From positions 3,100,001 to 3,164,000 of the forward strand of contig NC_060234.1 of NCBI RefSeq assembly GCF_021155775.2: a stretch of 64,000 bases of DNA, in the 5' to 3' direction. Positions 49,797 through 62,445 of this stretch are shown here, piece after piece (within the stretch, counting starts at the first letter, position 1; each line of letters starts with the position of its first letter). A program made the position numbers and the translations under genes. The DNA comes from Neodiprion pinetum (taxonomy: Eukaryota > Arthropoda > Insecta > Hymenoptera > Diprionidae). The notes beneath the pieces were generated by a model. The model was not told where the DNA came from. It saw only the letters and a list, made by a program, of their open reading frames with translations, and ran no database searches.

Positions 49797-50039
49797 GCGT
49801 CCCTTACGCCGCGCCGCCCCTGGGAACCCTCAGATTCACCCCGCCTCGGTCACCGCGGCCCTGGAGCGGAGTCCGTCATTCAAATCGCTTCGCCCCGGTC
49901 TGTCCTCAAGTGCTTCCGGATCTCCACACGGAAGTGACGCCCGGTCGTTACGAGTATCTCAAGAGGCTACTTCCGTACCTGAGAAATCAGAGCGAGGACT
50001 GCCTCTACCTCAACGTTTACGCGCCTCATCAAAGGGAAG
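49797..50039 (+). CDS. Nlg: Neuroligin paralog B, coding exon 2 (partial gene)
   Basis: This is a symmetrical 243-base exon, phase 1 at both ends. The acceptor follows a pyrimidine-rich tract ending CTTTCCAG. It completes Gly80 and encodes residues 81-160: GVPYAAPPLG, Cys115 in PVCPQ, GRYEYLKRLLPYL, sequon Asn143 (NQS) and EDCLYLN (146-152, carboxylesterase type-B signature 2). Cys115 and Cys148 are spaced as in paralog A (33 residues) and should form the first disulfide. The donor is GGAAG|GTGAGT at 50040. By hand, 53 of 82 positions match paralog A without gaps; B has two extra residues (RE) before the donor. The active-site Ser, Glu and His positions lie in later exons, outside the window, so loss of catalysis is inferred from the family. 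Confidence 0.93.
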
Positions 50040-51094
50040 GTGAGTTACCGATTTCATTTTATAACTCGGCTGAAGATACGATTCGTCGTAGAAACGATTT
50101 ACGGAAACACCCGTCGCTGAGATACTTTTATATTCCAGCCTGTAGAAACTCCTCCATCAACTGTCCGAGTAAAAAGGTTTTACAAATATAATCAGAAACA
50201 GACCGAAACAACCGCTGTTTTTATTTGATTATTTATTTATTTTTTTTGTTTTGTCACCCGACATACGAACTTCTTGTGGGTTTAAAAGCTTTTTCATGAT
50301 TTATATTGTATTTCTAATTATTGGGCTTGTTCCGTTGCATGAATAAACAAATAAATAAATTCCTAGCATTTTCAATTTCTTTGGTCAGCTAAAACAATGT
50401 TTGAAAGGTCCGAAAATTCCCCAAAAATTCTCTAAACTCTTATCTTTTACTTAGCAAATTTCTAGGCTGGTTCCATTATGCCTATTTTTTAAAAATTTTT
50501 TTTCATCTCTCCTTCTTTACGCACATTCAATTCTTTTTATCCACTTCCTAACGAAACCGATCTGGAAATGTTCCAAGTGATAAACAGCAGTTTTGGATAT
50601 TTTCAAACCGTTTAAACAATATTTTAGAATACTGTGAAAATTGAAAGTGAAAAAAGAAAATATAAAAAAAAAAATCGGCCAATCGTTGATCGAGTCTTGA
50701 AACTTTTGGTAAAGAAAATACAGTTTCTGAGAACTTTAAAAAAGGTCCTTTTCAAAATCGCACTCTCAATATTTATAAACAATCAACCAGACGAATGAGA
50801 AATGTGAAAAAAAATTCAGGCTACCGTTTCAGAGTCTTGGGACAATTGCCGAAATTTTTTTTCAAACAAAATCAAAAACGTCGAGCGTCAGACGTTGGTC
50901 GGGTTCGTACATAGGTATGTATATAATATGTATAGACGTGGATTCGAGATCGGCGAGGACGACTCTGAATTTTGTATAAGGGGGTGGAAGGACTTCCTGA
51001 TCGTTAGCAAAGTCGTAATCTACGTTGCCAATTCCGGACACAGGCTGCGACGGAGTCCGCTTCGGAGGCTCGTGCGGCTCGTCGTCAGCCTTCT

Positions 51095-51106
51095 GGGGGG
51101 GGGGGG
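51095..51106. repeat. 12-base G run
   Basis: Twelve consecutive G residues in a GC-rich patch of the open gene B intron. Confidence 0.85.
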
Positions 51107-53063
51107 TGGAGTTCTGGGGATGAATTATTCCGAGTGCGAACTACCTTAACTGTAATTAGTTTCACGTTGTATAACCCAACCCCGATGAAAGCGGGCAAGT
51201 CGCGAGGCTCCGCCCTGAGGCTCCGTTTTCACCGCGAATATAAATGCCAAAGTTGCTTAAAAATACGCCTATGCCCGATCGATTTTCATAAATATTTATC
51301 AGTGTGTTTGTAACTTGGATACATTTTCACCCGAGTGATTTAGCGGATAAATTCATTAGCTTTTCGGTCCGATTCGAATATTTACGCAGCGGAAATTGCG
51401 TGGTTATTTGTTTACCTTATCTTCGATCGGACGTCAAAATTCATTAGCCTGCAGTTTTACCGCTGGGTGGTGAAATCTCAAGAATCGAGTTCAGTTTCTA
51501 TGCCAATTCAGCTGGCGTAGTACTTTCGAATTTCTTCCGCGAGTTGTTATCCCGCGGATCGAAACAGTGACTGATATTCATGGAATTTCGGATGTTGCGC
51601 AAAGGCGAGACATTCGATGAATGGCTTCTGGGAAATGGAACGTGCCAAGAACTTGAAATATCAAGTCGAAACAACGCGCGAATACTCCGCTCTCTTCAAG
51701 CCCGCCAAAGCAATGTGCTCGGTTTGAAGCACGTCGAGCAGGTATCTCGGTAAGATCCGAAATTATTGCTTAACCGACTTTAAAAAACTTGCTTTTTGGC
51801 AATATTCCATTGTTTACTCGAGTCGTCAAAACTTCCTCGGAATAACGGTGATTATTAATGAAGACTAAAAAAATTGGTTTTAACAAAATCTCCAATCAAG
51901 CATCAGGCAAAATAGATCAATCGGAATATTTATCAAAGTCTAAAACCTCAAGATTGTCTACGTTTAAGATTAAACTGTTTCGAAGTTAAAAAATTGTCCG
52001 AAAGCCGCGTAACCGGTTGGAGTTTTGAAAATCATAAAAATATTCCTTAAGATCGAGAAAAATGACTAAATTTTTTCGACAGTGCGTCGAGGATTCCTCG
52101 TCGCCTTGGCTCTCAGAGATTCGATCAAAGGCGAGAAACGAGAGCGAAATAGAAATGCGTGCGAAGAGTTGAGGAAAAGAGAGAAGCGATAGAACGGAAA
52201 TATGACTTGTAGGATTCTTCCGCCTCGCACCAGCCAACAGCTAAAAATGGAAGGAAGGTGATGCATTTGGGGAAGTCAATTTTATCCAGAAAAACGATCA
52301 GTTCTGTCGTCCCGTCGTCTTGGTCGTCAGGGCAAGGGTGGGGGTAAAAAAGGCCCATGAAAGGGTAGACAAGACGGGAACGGAAGTTTTCTCACCCTCG
52401 ATTTCTTTCCCCTTCTCATCTTCCTTCCTATCGCTGTTTCCGCGATATTTTCATTCCCACTCTTATACATGTAGCTTAGGTACGTATATATTATTATTGA
52501 TGCCCCGAGATCAGGGACGAGAAACGACAAATTGCGGATCCGCGATGATCTTGTGAACTGTGTTTTTCTTTTTTTCTTTTTTTATCTTATCCAATATACG
52601 GAAAGGGTTTATCCCTCATTTTTGTTCGCGTTATCTTTCTAGGTGATAATATATAAATACCTGTACCAAGGTTCTAGACATCCAAACTTTTTGACAATTT
52701 GAAAAGCTTCGCGTGTGCTTAAGTAAAATTTATCAAAGTAAAACCGAATCAAATTATTTTTAGTGAATTTTATAGCGCGTTGAGTCAGACCCGAATAAAT
52801 TCAAGTGATCCAATTGATCTGACAGTGAAACATACGTTTCGAAGTGAGTCGAAATGATTTGACATCAATATTAATGAAATTTTAATGACTTCAACTGCTT
52901 TTCAATAATACTCCATGAATTTAAGTTGATTGAAACTACCTCATCTTGTTGAAGAAATCAAAGTGTTCAGAATCAAAATTCCATCGTGAATTTAAGTGAT
53001 TACAAATAAATCAGAATTAGATCACACGATTTGAAATAAACTATACTACCTATGAGCTGTAAC

Positions 53064-53580
53064 TTAAGGGAGGGTTCAGCTTGGACGGTATAAAATCCTA
53101 CCTATTTTCAGAACTTTTTGCTTAAAAGAATATGAAAGCACATGGAGCAAAATGAGTTCAAGGGATTCATTATTCGTAGTCTCAAAAACATTTCAAGAAT
53201 TTTATCATTGAAATTAACAAAAAAATGGCGTCATGACGCAACTAAGTAGCGAACGACCACGTTCTCAATCCAGCGGCGCAATTTCCGCGGTTAATTTTTA
53301 CCCGATGAACTTGAAACTTTGACGCAATCTTTAAAACTTGTTTATCTGTACGACCTAGCGGCTATATTTTCAAATTTCAGTCACAGCATTTTTTACACAA
53401 TTTCTTTTTACCAATTTTATGGTCGAAAAATGATATTTTTTTTCGCAATCGTAAGCATTCGAAATTTTTTTTCAACATCGGTCAACGAGCTTGAACCCGA
53501 AACGATGTTTTAAACGCTAAAAATACTTTCAATTCGTTACTTGTTTAAAAATTGCCATTTGTTACAAGACTCGAGATGAT
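53064..53580. repeat. Possible element beginning TTAAGGGAGGGTTCAGC
   Basis: CTTAAGGGAGGGTTCAGC at 53063 looks like a terminal repeat of the TTAAGGG type seen at 11232 and 27612. No complementary right end could be found. Limits are uncertain. Confidence 0.25.
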
Positions 53581-54107
53581 TTAATGTGAATTCAAATGAA
53601 TTAGAATTACCTAACGTTGATAATAAACATTCAAACATCATCGGCAAGTTTTCCTTATCGCAAAATTCTGCTGCCGATTTTTTTCACGACATTTTATTCC
53701 AAAATGTATTTAACAACGGTGGATCCCCACCGTAAGATCCTCTCAGGGATCGGAGGAGTAAAATGTTGTTGAAAATGGATGGTGCCAACGCAACGGCGCT
53801 TCAACGTAGCAATTAGAAGCAGCTGTATAACCAGCTGTGACGACGATGACGGGAAAGTTGGCATACCCGAGATAATGATACAGAGCATCAGAAGTAGCAG
53901 CCAGCAGCAATGGCGCCATCCGAGTTAAGGATGCTCTTCGCGAAATATTTCCCCAAAATCGGTGGAATTTTCATGGATATTGTAAACCGTAGCAGCGCGG
54001 ATCCCGCCTAACAAAGCAGCAGGTTTATAAAGGGCTGATATTGATTCAAGCTGGATTTATGAAATTCTTTGGTGAAATTTAAGGTCCCGTAAAGGGTGGA
54101 AAAAGAG

Positions 54108-54139
<32 letters not shown>
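54108..54139. repeat. GA microsatellite
   Basis: GTGTGTGTGA followed by about 12 GA repeats. First of four purine/pyrimidine dinucleotide tracts within 2 kb. Confidence 0.9.
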
Positions 54140-55212
54140 TACAATATTGCAAGACATATTATGCTTACCAAACTAAATAGTGGAAAGAAAGGAAGAAGCA
54201 GCTTTTTCTTTTTAAAAAATTCAACAAGCTAGATAAATAAATAACCGAGTAGAAAAAAAAAATACAAATAAAAGCCGAGCAAAGATTAATAAAATTGAAA
54301 GTTAAAGTCTTGCGTAAGAATGCTATTTTACTGCATTAGAAAAAAAAAAAAAAATAGAATAACAGAGTGATGAGCACAAGAAAAAACAGCAAGAACGCAT
54401 CGCACAAAGAGAGAGAGAGAAATTGGATGTTGGCAGTGTTTGAACGAGGGGTGAAAATAATGATTGATATAATATAAAGGCTGAGAAAAAAAAGTTGTAA
54501 GATTTATGTTCGACGTTGTAATAATGACACGAGAGCTGTAGGAAAACTTCGCTCTAAGGATTATACACGCGGATGGATTTATTTATAGTAAACGAAAACT
54601 TGGTGCAGCTGGGAGCTTTTGCGACGTATACCAAGAGCCCGGGTTTTTTTCCTGACACAGATTGCACCCGTCGCAGCACGTGCTAACAGTTCTCGATTTT
54701 ATTTCTTTTTAGAAGAGGCGGAAAAAGTTGAAATATTACATATTTATATTCAGAGAGATAAAGAGACGAGAGGAGAGAATTGAAATTGATCGGATCGGGT
54801 ATGAACGGATGAAAACTCAACCGGTGAGTACGACTCGAAGATCGATTAATCAGAGTGGGAGAAAAGAAATGATTTTCGCAAAAAAAAAAAAAAAAAAAAT
54901 TAACATTGATATAAAGTAGAATGAATCAAACTAGATATTGTAAAAACGGTTGCGAAAAATTTAAATAGATTTCAAACAAAATCGAAGCCAAGACTTCTAT
55001 TATCGTTGGAATTCAATTCTCGTTCGACGTTAAAGCATCGATAATAATTAGCCATTGAAGTAAAATAGAAAAATCGAACGGAACTGGAGGGAATATTCGG
55101 AAATGAGATTTGAGCTGGTTCAATTATATTCCCGCAGTTTAAAACGGGGAAATAGAAATCGTTGAAATCGTTTCAAATGAACGCGGAGTCTCAATTAGCG
55201 ACTGATCAACTT

Positions 55213-55222
55213 GTCTCTCTCC

Positions 55223-55272
<50 letters not shown>

Positions 55273-55279
55273 TTCTCTG
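55213..55279. repeat. CT microsatellite
   Basis: Sixty-seven bases of CT with rare interruptions. It is the opposite strand sense of the neighbouring GA tracts. Confidence 0.9.
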
Positions 55280-55385
55280 TCACTCGCTCCGAGAGAGAAC
55301 GCGAAAAACGGCAGAGAGAAGAGGGAAAGAAGCGACATAGGCGGAAAGTAGGGTTAAGAGGATTAATTTTCAAATGAAATATCGC

Positions 55386-55416
55386 GCAAAGAGAGAGACA
55401 GAGAGAGAGAGAGAGA
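55386..55416. repeat. GA microsatellite
   Basis: AAGAGAGAGACAGAGAGAGA continuing to 55416. Confidence 0.85.
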
Positions 55417-56020
55417 TAAAAGTATAGGCACCGTGTATTATATACTGTCAGCAGTGGCAGTGCATGGCGTTCGTACCTGAACTGCGTTATGGGGATTTCA
55501 AATTTTCAATGGAACTGTACACCGAGCTTATATATTTTTACAAGGCTTCAGCCGCTAATTATGTGAAGCCTTAGTAGTTTCGAGATACCTTTTCTATATA
55601 CCGCGAAATTAATATCATCTCTACATTATTATACATATATATATATATACATGTACATGTACGTGTAAAACTTGGCCCGATCATTCAAACTCGCGATTAC
55701 TTTACGCGGACCGTATCTCGGATGGTTTAATTACCGATAAATATACACAAGGAAATATAAGGCGGTGATTAAATTTTCGTTAATTTTTCGGAAACAACTT
55801 ATTTGCGAATTTACAACAATTCGGCTCCCGATACATATTTTCTCCGCAAGCTTGATTACTCAGAACTCCAGGGGTGAAGGGAAATAAAATAAAAAGCCGA
55901 ATCACATCTCCGACTGAAAAGCGATAATCCATTGGCGTCTGCAATACGTTGCCAGATGGGTATTAAAAATCGATTGATTTATCGGTGTGCGAGGTTTCGG
56001 AAAGGGTTGAAAACAATGCC

Positions 56021-56068
<48 letters not shown>
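56021..56068. repeat. GA microsatellite
   Basis: Forty-eight bases of GA with one AAA interruption near 56028. Confidence 0.9.
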
Positions 56069-56074
<6 letters not shown>

Positions 56075-58603
56075 AGAAAATCTGCGCTCTGCTTTCATCA
56101 ATCTTAAACATCATCGATATCCGCACGGTCGATTTCGAGTATTATTGATTATTATTATCATGACTTACAATTTCGGTCTAAATCATGAGAAATTTCAAGC
56201 ATGATCGTTGGGTAATTCACAAGAATTTGAACGGCCTCTTTCCTCTCGTTAGGTCTGATTTCCCGTGAGATTCGCTCGTGTTCAAGGCTCACAATATTTC
56301 AGGTATCGAATCATCGCTAAATATTAAAGCTCTGCACTGTCACATCGAGTCAATTGAATCGTTGCAAACGAGTTCGCAAATGTATCTAGCCTTGCCAAAT
56401 GATTTTTGATTTCTCTTAGAGAAGAACTGGAGAAGAGAGAGAAAAAAAAAAAAAAATAAAATGTCGCTAAACACAAAAGGCAAGAATTTCTTTATCTAAT
56501 TAAACCAGTAATTAATTTTCTCTTGCATATGATTCGCAGATATTTGCAAATAAATTATGTAAATAAGTTCGAATGGAAATCCGGAGCAATTATGAGATGA
56601 GAGGAAGAAAAAAAAAAAAACAAATAAATAAAAATAAATACACAAATTAAAAGAAAACGAAAGTAAAGAATCGCTGAAATGATTTTACGGTGATCGAATT
56701 GATTATATCGTACAAGCTGCAGGCGATCACGTCGTAATAAAATCGAGCACAAATAAAATTTTATACGATGTTGAAAGTTAGCGGCTTGAGGGGCAGTTGA
56801 AGCGTCACTTTACGATGTCTATAATAAAAAGAAAAAAAAAAAAAGAAAATAATAAGGAGTGAAGAAAAAATAGAATAAGGAAGAAGAAGGAAAAAAAAAA
56901 ACCGTCGTTATCCTCCCGAAGATTTTTAATATAATTCTTGTAACATGATGATGCCGGTGGATGCTGCATGGGTACATGAACGCTATTCCCATACACCGAA
57001 GGGTGACGGTTTACGGCTCTTCAATGTCGTAAAAATTTTCACCGTCCACAATTCAACCCGCATTCGCAAAGCCAGCGAGCGAATATCCTGTACAGTCTCT
57101 TTTCAGGATTCTCGTCACGCCGCGATAGGGATTCGCGGGGAAAAATTTACTGTGTCTCTGCGATCTTACCGGAAGATAAAAAAGAAACCCCACCGTAACT
57201 TCTAAAAATTCTTTCATATTTAATTCATTGTTATAGTTTATTTTCTTTTGATTTTTACTCTTTTACCCAAATAAATTTCTCTCAAATTCAAGTTGTAGAA
57301 TTCGTACCAATTCTTTTTACTAGCCAACAATTTTCAGAAGCGTTAATAGCATAACACGACGGAAATGCGGATTTGTTTCTCCGCAAAGTTCACGTTTAAA
57401 TAAATATATGATAACGAATGAATAAATGAAAAAAAAAACGTTCGCTTAAATTTTTGCAAATTTTTCACAGTTTTATTGAACGGTGAACATTTCATTTTTT
57501 TTCTTCTCATTGATAATACACCGTGGTATTTTATATCAAATTCAGTAGTACATAATCTTAAATGAAAACTCTGGTCAAAGCTCTGGAAAGAATAATCTTC
57601 TTAAGTGAAAACTCCGGTCAAAGTTTTCGTTTCAAGCGGATTTCGATCGATGTGTTTTAGAGTATACGTAAGGGTACAAAAAAAAAAAAAAAAAGTCAAG
57701 GGATTTTTTACTTTTTGTTTCGTTTTTCGCAAGGACGTAAAGGATCGAGAAGAAAGCCGCTTGATTTCTAGGATCTTAGCGACGAAGGAAAAACAAGTAA
57801 GCGTAAAAAAAAAAAAAAACATAGTAAATGTGAATGTAAGAAAAAAAAAATAAAAAAAAAAAACCAGTCAAACAAAACAAACGTCGCGGAAATGGCGGAG
57901 CAGATAAATACACAGCGAGCAGCACGGGTTCGGGGCGTTGAGCTTCCGGGTTTTCAAGAATAACCAACCGGGGCTTGGCGAAAGCGAGAATTCAACGCGA
58001 GGCCTCGAGTAGAAACAACAACCCCATACCTGAGACTTTTGCGGGAGCATAGGCCCCTTTTGCCAAATCGGACATCCGTCTGCTCCGGCTTATTTTTCCG
58101 AGGCACACCGCTGCGATAACATTAAACAAACTCTCAAAGGCCTCCTTCAGCTTTTCCTTGGGCCTCCTACCCCCCCACCCCCCTTTTTCTCGTCGCCGAA
58201 CAAAGCCCGAAGGATTTCAAGGGTCTCAACTACTTTCACCGTTGAAACTTGTCACCGTTGTTAAATGCATTGTCAGGCATAATTTCGGAGGAACCTGCGA
58301 GCCGCAATGGAAATGAAAACACCCGTCTTCGTGTTTTCACAATCTTAATCGTTGAGTTCGGGGGGTGAGAAGATTTTCAAGAATCGTTTTAGCCTTGGAA
58401 TTCTATAAATAATTTTCAACTGCTTCTATCGTCTACTTTGCTATACATTTTTATTTTTTCTCTTCGTTATGTATAAGCATGTGTATTTAATACGAGCTGA
58501 TTCGTTTAGTTATAATCCATCACGTTCACGTAAGTCTAATAAATGTTTCTTTTCAACAATAATATGTATCATTCGAATAATTTTTATTCATCAATATTAT
58601 AAG

Positions 58604-58743
58604 GCAGTAGGTATACCAGGCCGACTCTGCATACAGATTCCCTTAGCGACATGTACCGACATTTAGCCAAGACACAAACCCTTTTCCAGAATGTTTACCA
58701 GCAGAGAAATCTGTAGCCAGAACCTGCCTGGTGTACCTGCTTG
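58604..58743. repeat. Hairpin element 2 (140 bp) with core shared with 35293
   Basis: The outer arms GCAGTAGGTATACCAGGC and GCCTGGTGTACCTGCTTG pair at 14 of 18 positions. The pairing continues inward (TCTGCATACAGATT against AATCTGTAGCCAGA), giving arms near 40 bases and a loop near 60. The loop core GCCAAGACACAAACCCTTTT matches 35347-35366. It is either a short mobile element or a structured RNA precursor; the sequence alone does not decide. Confidence 0.6.
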
Positions 58744-61700
58744 ATATAAATCTCTCAAGACATTGAAACAATATCTTTTTAATCCAGGAAATTTTCAAGA
58801 CTTATAAATGTGTTAATTAAAAAAATCTGATTGTGGTACAATTTTTGTTCAGAGTAAAAACCTAACCATTCGTCAAATTTTTATAAATTCTTAGTGGCGT
58901 GATAAATATTTGAGGCGGAAATAAAGACAAAAATTAAAGCGAAATCATGTCGCGGATTTTGTTTTTACCGAAAAGTGGGATGATTATGCGATGCTTTTAC
59001 TTGCGAAAGTACAGGTATACTTATACATACACGTCGCCTTTCCCTCCCGCGGCAACAAGAGACGTCGTCTAACGAGTCTTGACTTTTATCTGATTATAGT
59101 TTAAAAGAGTATATAATATATAAGCCGATGTGACGAGATAGATGGAGGGAAGTTATTTAGCTTGGGGATGCTTCTTGATGTATTATATACGTCTCTACAC
59201 ACACACGCGCGCTTACATAGCCTGATTAAATTGACGCTTTAACAGACACGCCGGCAGCCATCGGCAAAATTTAATTTCATTCCTGCATATAAACCGGTTT
59301 AAGTACATTACATTAGAAACAACATGAATAATGGCACAATTGTTTGCAAGCCTAAAAATGATACAACCCTAAAAGTTTGAAGGCAAGTTTCCTTAAAATT
59401 ATTGAAATCGTTTTTTCATTTACATGATTATTGTTATTTTGTGATTACGATTAACTGCGTGTGATTGTTTTTTTTTCTCACGATTCATTTCGAACCAACA
59501 AATCATGGGAACGACGTAAGAAACATTGATTCGAGAATAGGTTAATTCGTGTGGAAGAAGCAAAAAAGAAAACAAGCTATAGGTACATTTGACACAAAAA
59601 TCGATATGATATGTAAAAGATCAGAATTTTTTCCGCGCTTTGAAAATTTTATATATTCGACTATTCTTTACGTTATTGGATCAGTGCCTATATCATCGAA
59701 AGAATAATATACCTTATTACAGAAAAGTTTGCGAAGTATAAATCTTGAGTGTGGACAGATCAGGCAACGGCACTCGCAGTAAGACATGGCGCAACAGAAA
59801 AGAAAGGAAAAGAAAAGTAAAGTAAAGAAAAAAACGACAGAACAAAACGTACGAGGAGAAAAAGTATAATGGAGGAATGAATTTTGGAGAAAAAACAAAA
59901 GTATCGAGAAGAATGATAAGGAAAAAATAACTCGTGTGTATATTTTCAAGGGTGGGGGGAGGGAGGCAGATTTCGCATCGTCAAAAGTTGTTGCCGTTAG
60001 CACTTGAGCGTGCTGTTGCCAAGAAAATTGGCTTTGTTTTGCCGAAAGAGAAGCATTATATTGTCCCTCTTCGTTCCAACCCGACGCCCTCTACGTCCTC
60101 ATCCTTCCCGATCCCAAAATTGTACCTTATATTGAGCTTCCAATTTTTATGAGATATAATATTATTTTCCTCGAAAATTCTCAGCGAGAGCCTGTGTCTG
60201 CACCCTTTATTACGATATCACTTATTATTATACATCGTCCCTCGCCGCAGGATATTTATATCAGAAGAATTCATTTTTTGCCCTCGATCTGACGAGAATA
60301 TGATTTCGTTTCTTTCTTTCTACGATACCGCTTGCAGCTTGTGAATCCTAAGCGTGAGTTGACCCGACTCTGACCAATATGGCGTCGACGCGAACGATCA
60401 GCTGACATGCTTTGGCCGAAGAAAATACTTCGAGCCAAGCTACGAGACAACTTTTTGAACGCTTTGAGTCGATTCGGCGCAAATCATGAGATAAAAGAGG
60501 GATTTTTACGTTGAAAAATACGTCGCCCTTGAAGGGTTGAAATCCGACGTTCTTTTTTTCTAACCACCAGATGGCGGTAATCAGGAATTTTCTTGAATCG
60601 AATCCAATCTTGTTCGCCGAGGTTTCTTTTTATACCACATCACATCAACAGCTGGCGAACCAATGGAATTCGAGTTTGTGCAGATTGCGTCGTGATGAAA
60701 AAGCGTTTATCCTCAAGCTACGAGCTAGTACGCGAATGTTAGTACAAGGTAATACAGTTCGTTTGACATCATCTCTGTCGGGAATAACAGAAGTTATACA
60801 CGTGTATAAGAAAAATCGTGTGGAGAAAGAAAACTTTCGTCCGTCGAATATACGCCCGGGATTTTTAAAGGTTATATCCACAATGCAGCAGCTAACCGGA
60901 TAGCCAGGGCGAATTTTTAAGTGGTTCCAACGTCTGGAAGAGCGAAGACAGAGAGCGACTATATAAGCTATACATAAAATTTGTCTAATGGTTTGAACTG
61001 GGAGTTGGTTGATTTTTCTTTCTTTTTTTCCTTTCCCTCGGTCTTTTATTTTTACCGTCACTTTTCCTGTTCCTCTTGCCTTCCAGCTTGTCTCTCTTTT
61101 TCCTCAGCCATCTTCTTCTCTTATTTCTCGCCGCTCTATTTCCGCCACCGCTCGCTTCTCTCGGCTACCAGGCGTCTCACAATTCTTACGTTCTTTATGC
61201 CTTTCCCTCGTTTCTCTCTCCTCTTTCTCCCCCTTCTTTCTCTCCTCCGTGACAACCTATACCCAGTCAAGTTCGAAAGAAAGTTCTTAAAATAAACGGC
61301 TCGCGTCTTCCCGGTACCGACGCTGATGCTGCTTCTGTACCAAATCGAAACCATCTCTCCACTCGCTTTAACGCCCTCTCCTTCTCTCTCCGTATTTCTA
61401 TCCCCAGACTTATCCATTTCCAGAATTTCTAACAATTTCCTATCCTCAACCGACCGCGGTAGCCTAAAAAATCTTCTCCGCGTCATCGAAGAAACACGTT
61501 TACCTCAAGGCAAGGTCTTCTAATAACCTACCAATTTTTTGCAGACAAATGCTCGAACCTCACCGTCGAGAAAGGTCGAACGATAATTTTTGCACGTCAG
61601 AAAATAAATTGTAACGGTGTCGCACGACGCAGAGAATTTTCTTCGTTACGATCTGTAAAATTTTTCTCGTCCGCGAGCAGCCAGCAGTTGTAATTACCCA

Positions 61701-62224
61701 AAAGTCATAATCCCCCGGGATCTTGCGAGTGCGGTTGTATGTAATCCGTGTTTCGTGGCATTAGCAAAACACTAGCTGCAACTTAGTTGTTATACAAATT
61801 TGTAGGCGACGTACGGGTGAGCAGCTTGCCTATCTCAAATCTACATCCACCCATCCACACATCCACACAACCGCATAATCATCTCTTTCTCGTGTTGGTA
61901 TACACGCGATTTAGTTCATACGCATATGGGTTGGGTACATTATGTATACACGTGCAGTTTGCCAGGCTTAACGCACGACTGTCTAGTCTCCGCATACATA
62001 TATATGTGTATATGGGTATAAAGGTATAAGGGTGCTCGAATAGCGTAGTTTCGTGCGTCGAAGGGGTTCATTCGACTTTCGCTACTCCCGGCAGAACGGT
62101 TTGAAGAATATTTTTCGTTTCTTTCTTCGAAATCGTTACAATAAAAAAAAAATTGTCGATTATGAAATCCGATCAATGTATCAACCCTACAACACGTGAC
62201 ATTATTTTTCTACCTTCAAACGTA

Positions 62225-62445
62225 TGACTGGGGTCCAGACGTACTTTTCTTGATCATAAAATCAGTCCTATACCGACAAACAGACATTCTCGTACATGGT
62301 TTTCTTCTTTTCTTCACAAGGAAGAGAATGGCGCACGAGAAATATAATTTTATTCACATTTGGCTACTGAAAAAAACCCATTCGAAGACTGAAAACCGCG
62401 TAGCGATAGCGGCGCTGAGCGTTGGGTGCGTTCGGACCCCAGTCA
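62225..62445. mobile_element. Short element with TGACTGGGGTCC terminal inverted repeats (221 bp)
   Basis: TGACTGGGGTCC at 62225..62236 is repeated inverted as GGACCCCAGTCA at 62434..62445, a perfect 12-base match that extends imperfectly inward (AGACG against CGTTC). The interior has no convincing coding frame. Probable non-autonomous element; no target duplication was seen. Confidence 0.55.

Noticed and set aside
49615..50043. 142-codon plus-strand frame overlapping gene B exon 2 in another frame
   Set aside because: The neuroligin frame in the same place is unmistakable; this one is a shadow.
60571..60903. 110-codon plus-strand frame, overlapped by a 138-codon minus-strand frame at 60645..61061
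   Set aside because: Neither translation resembles a protein family I know or a neuroligin segment, both cannot be real, and no convincing splice sites define an exon. It may be a conserved non-coding or decayed repeat segment.
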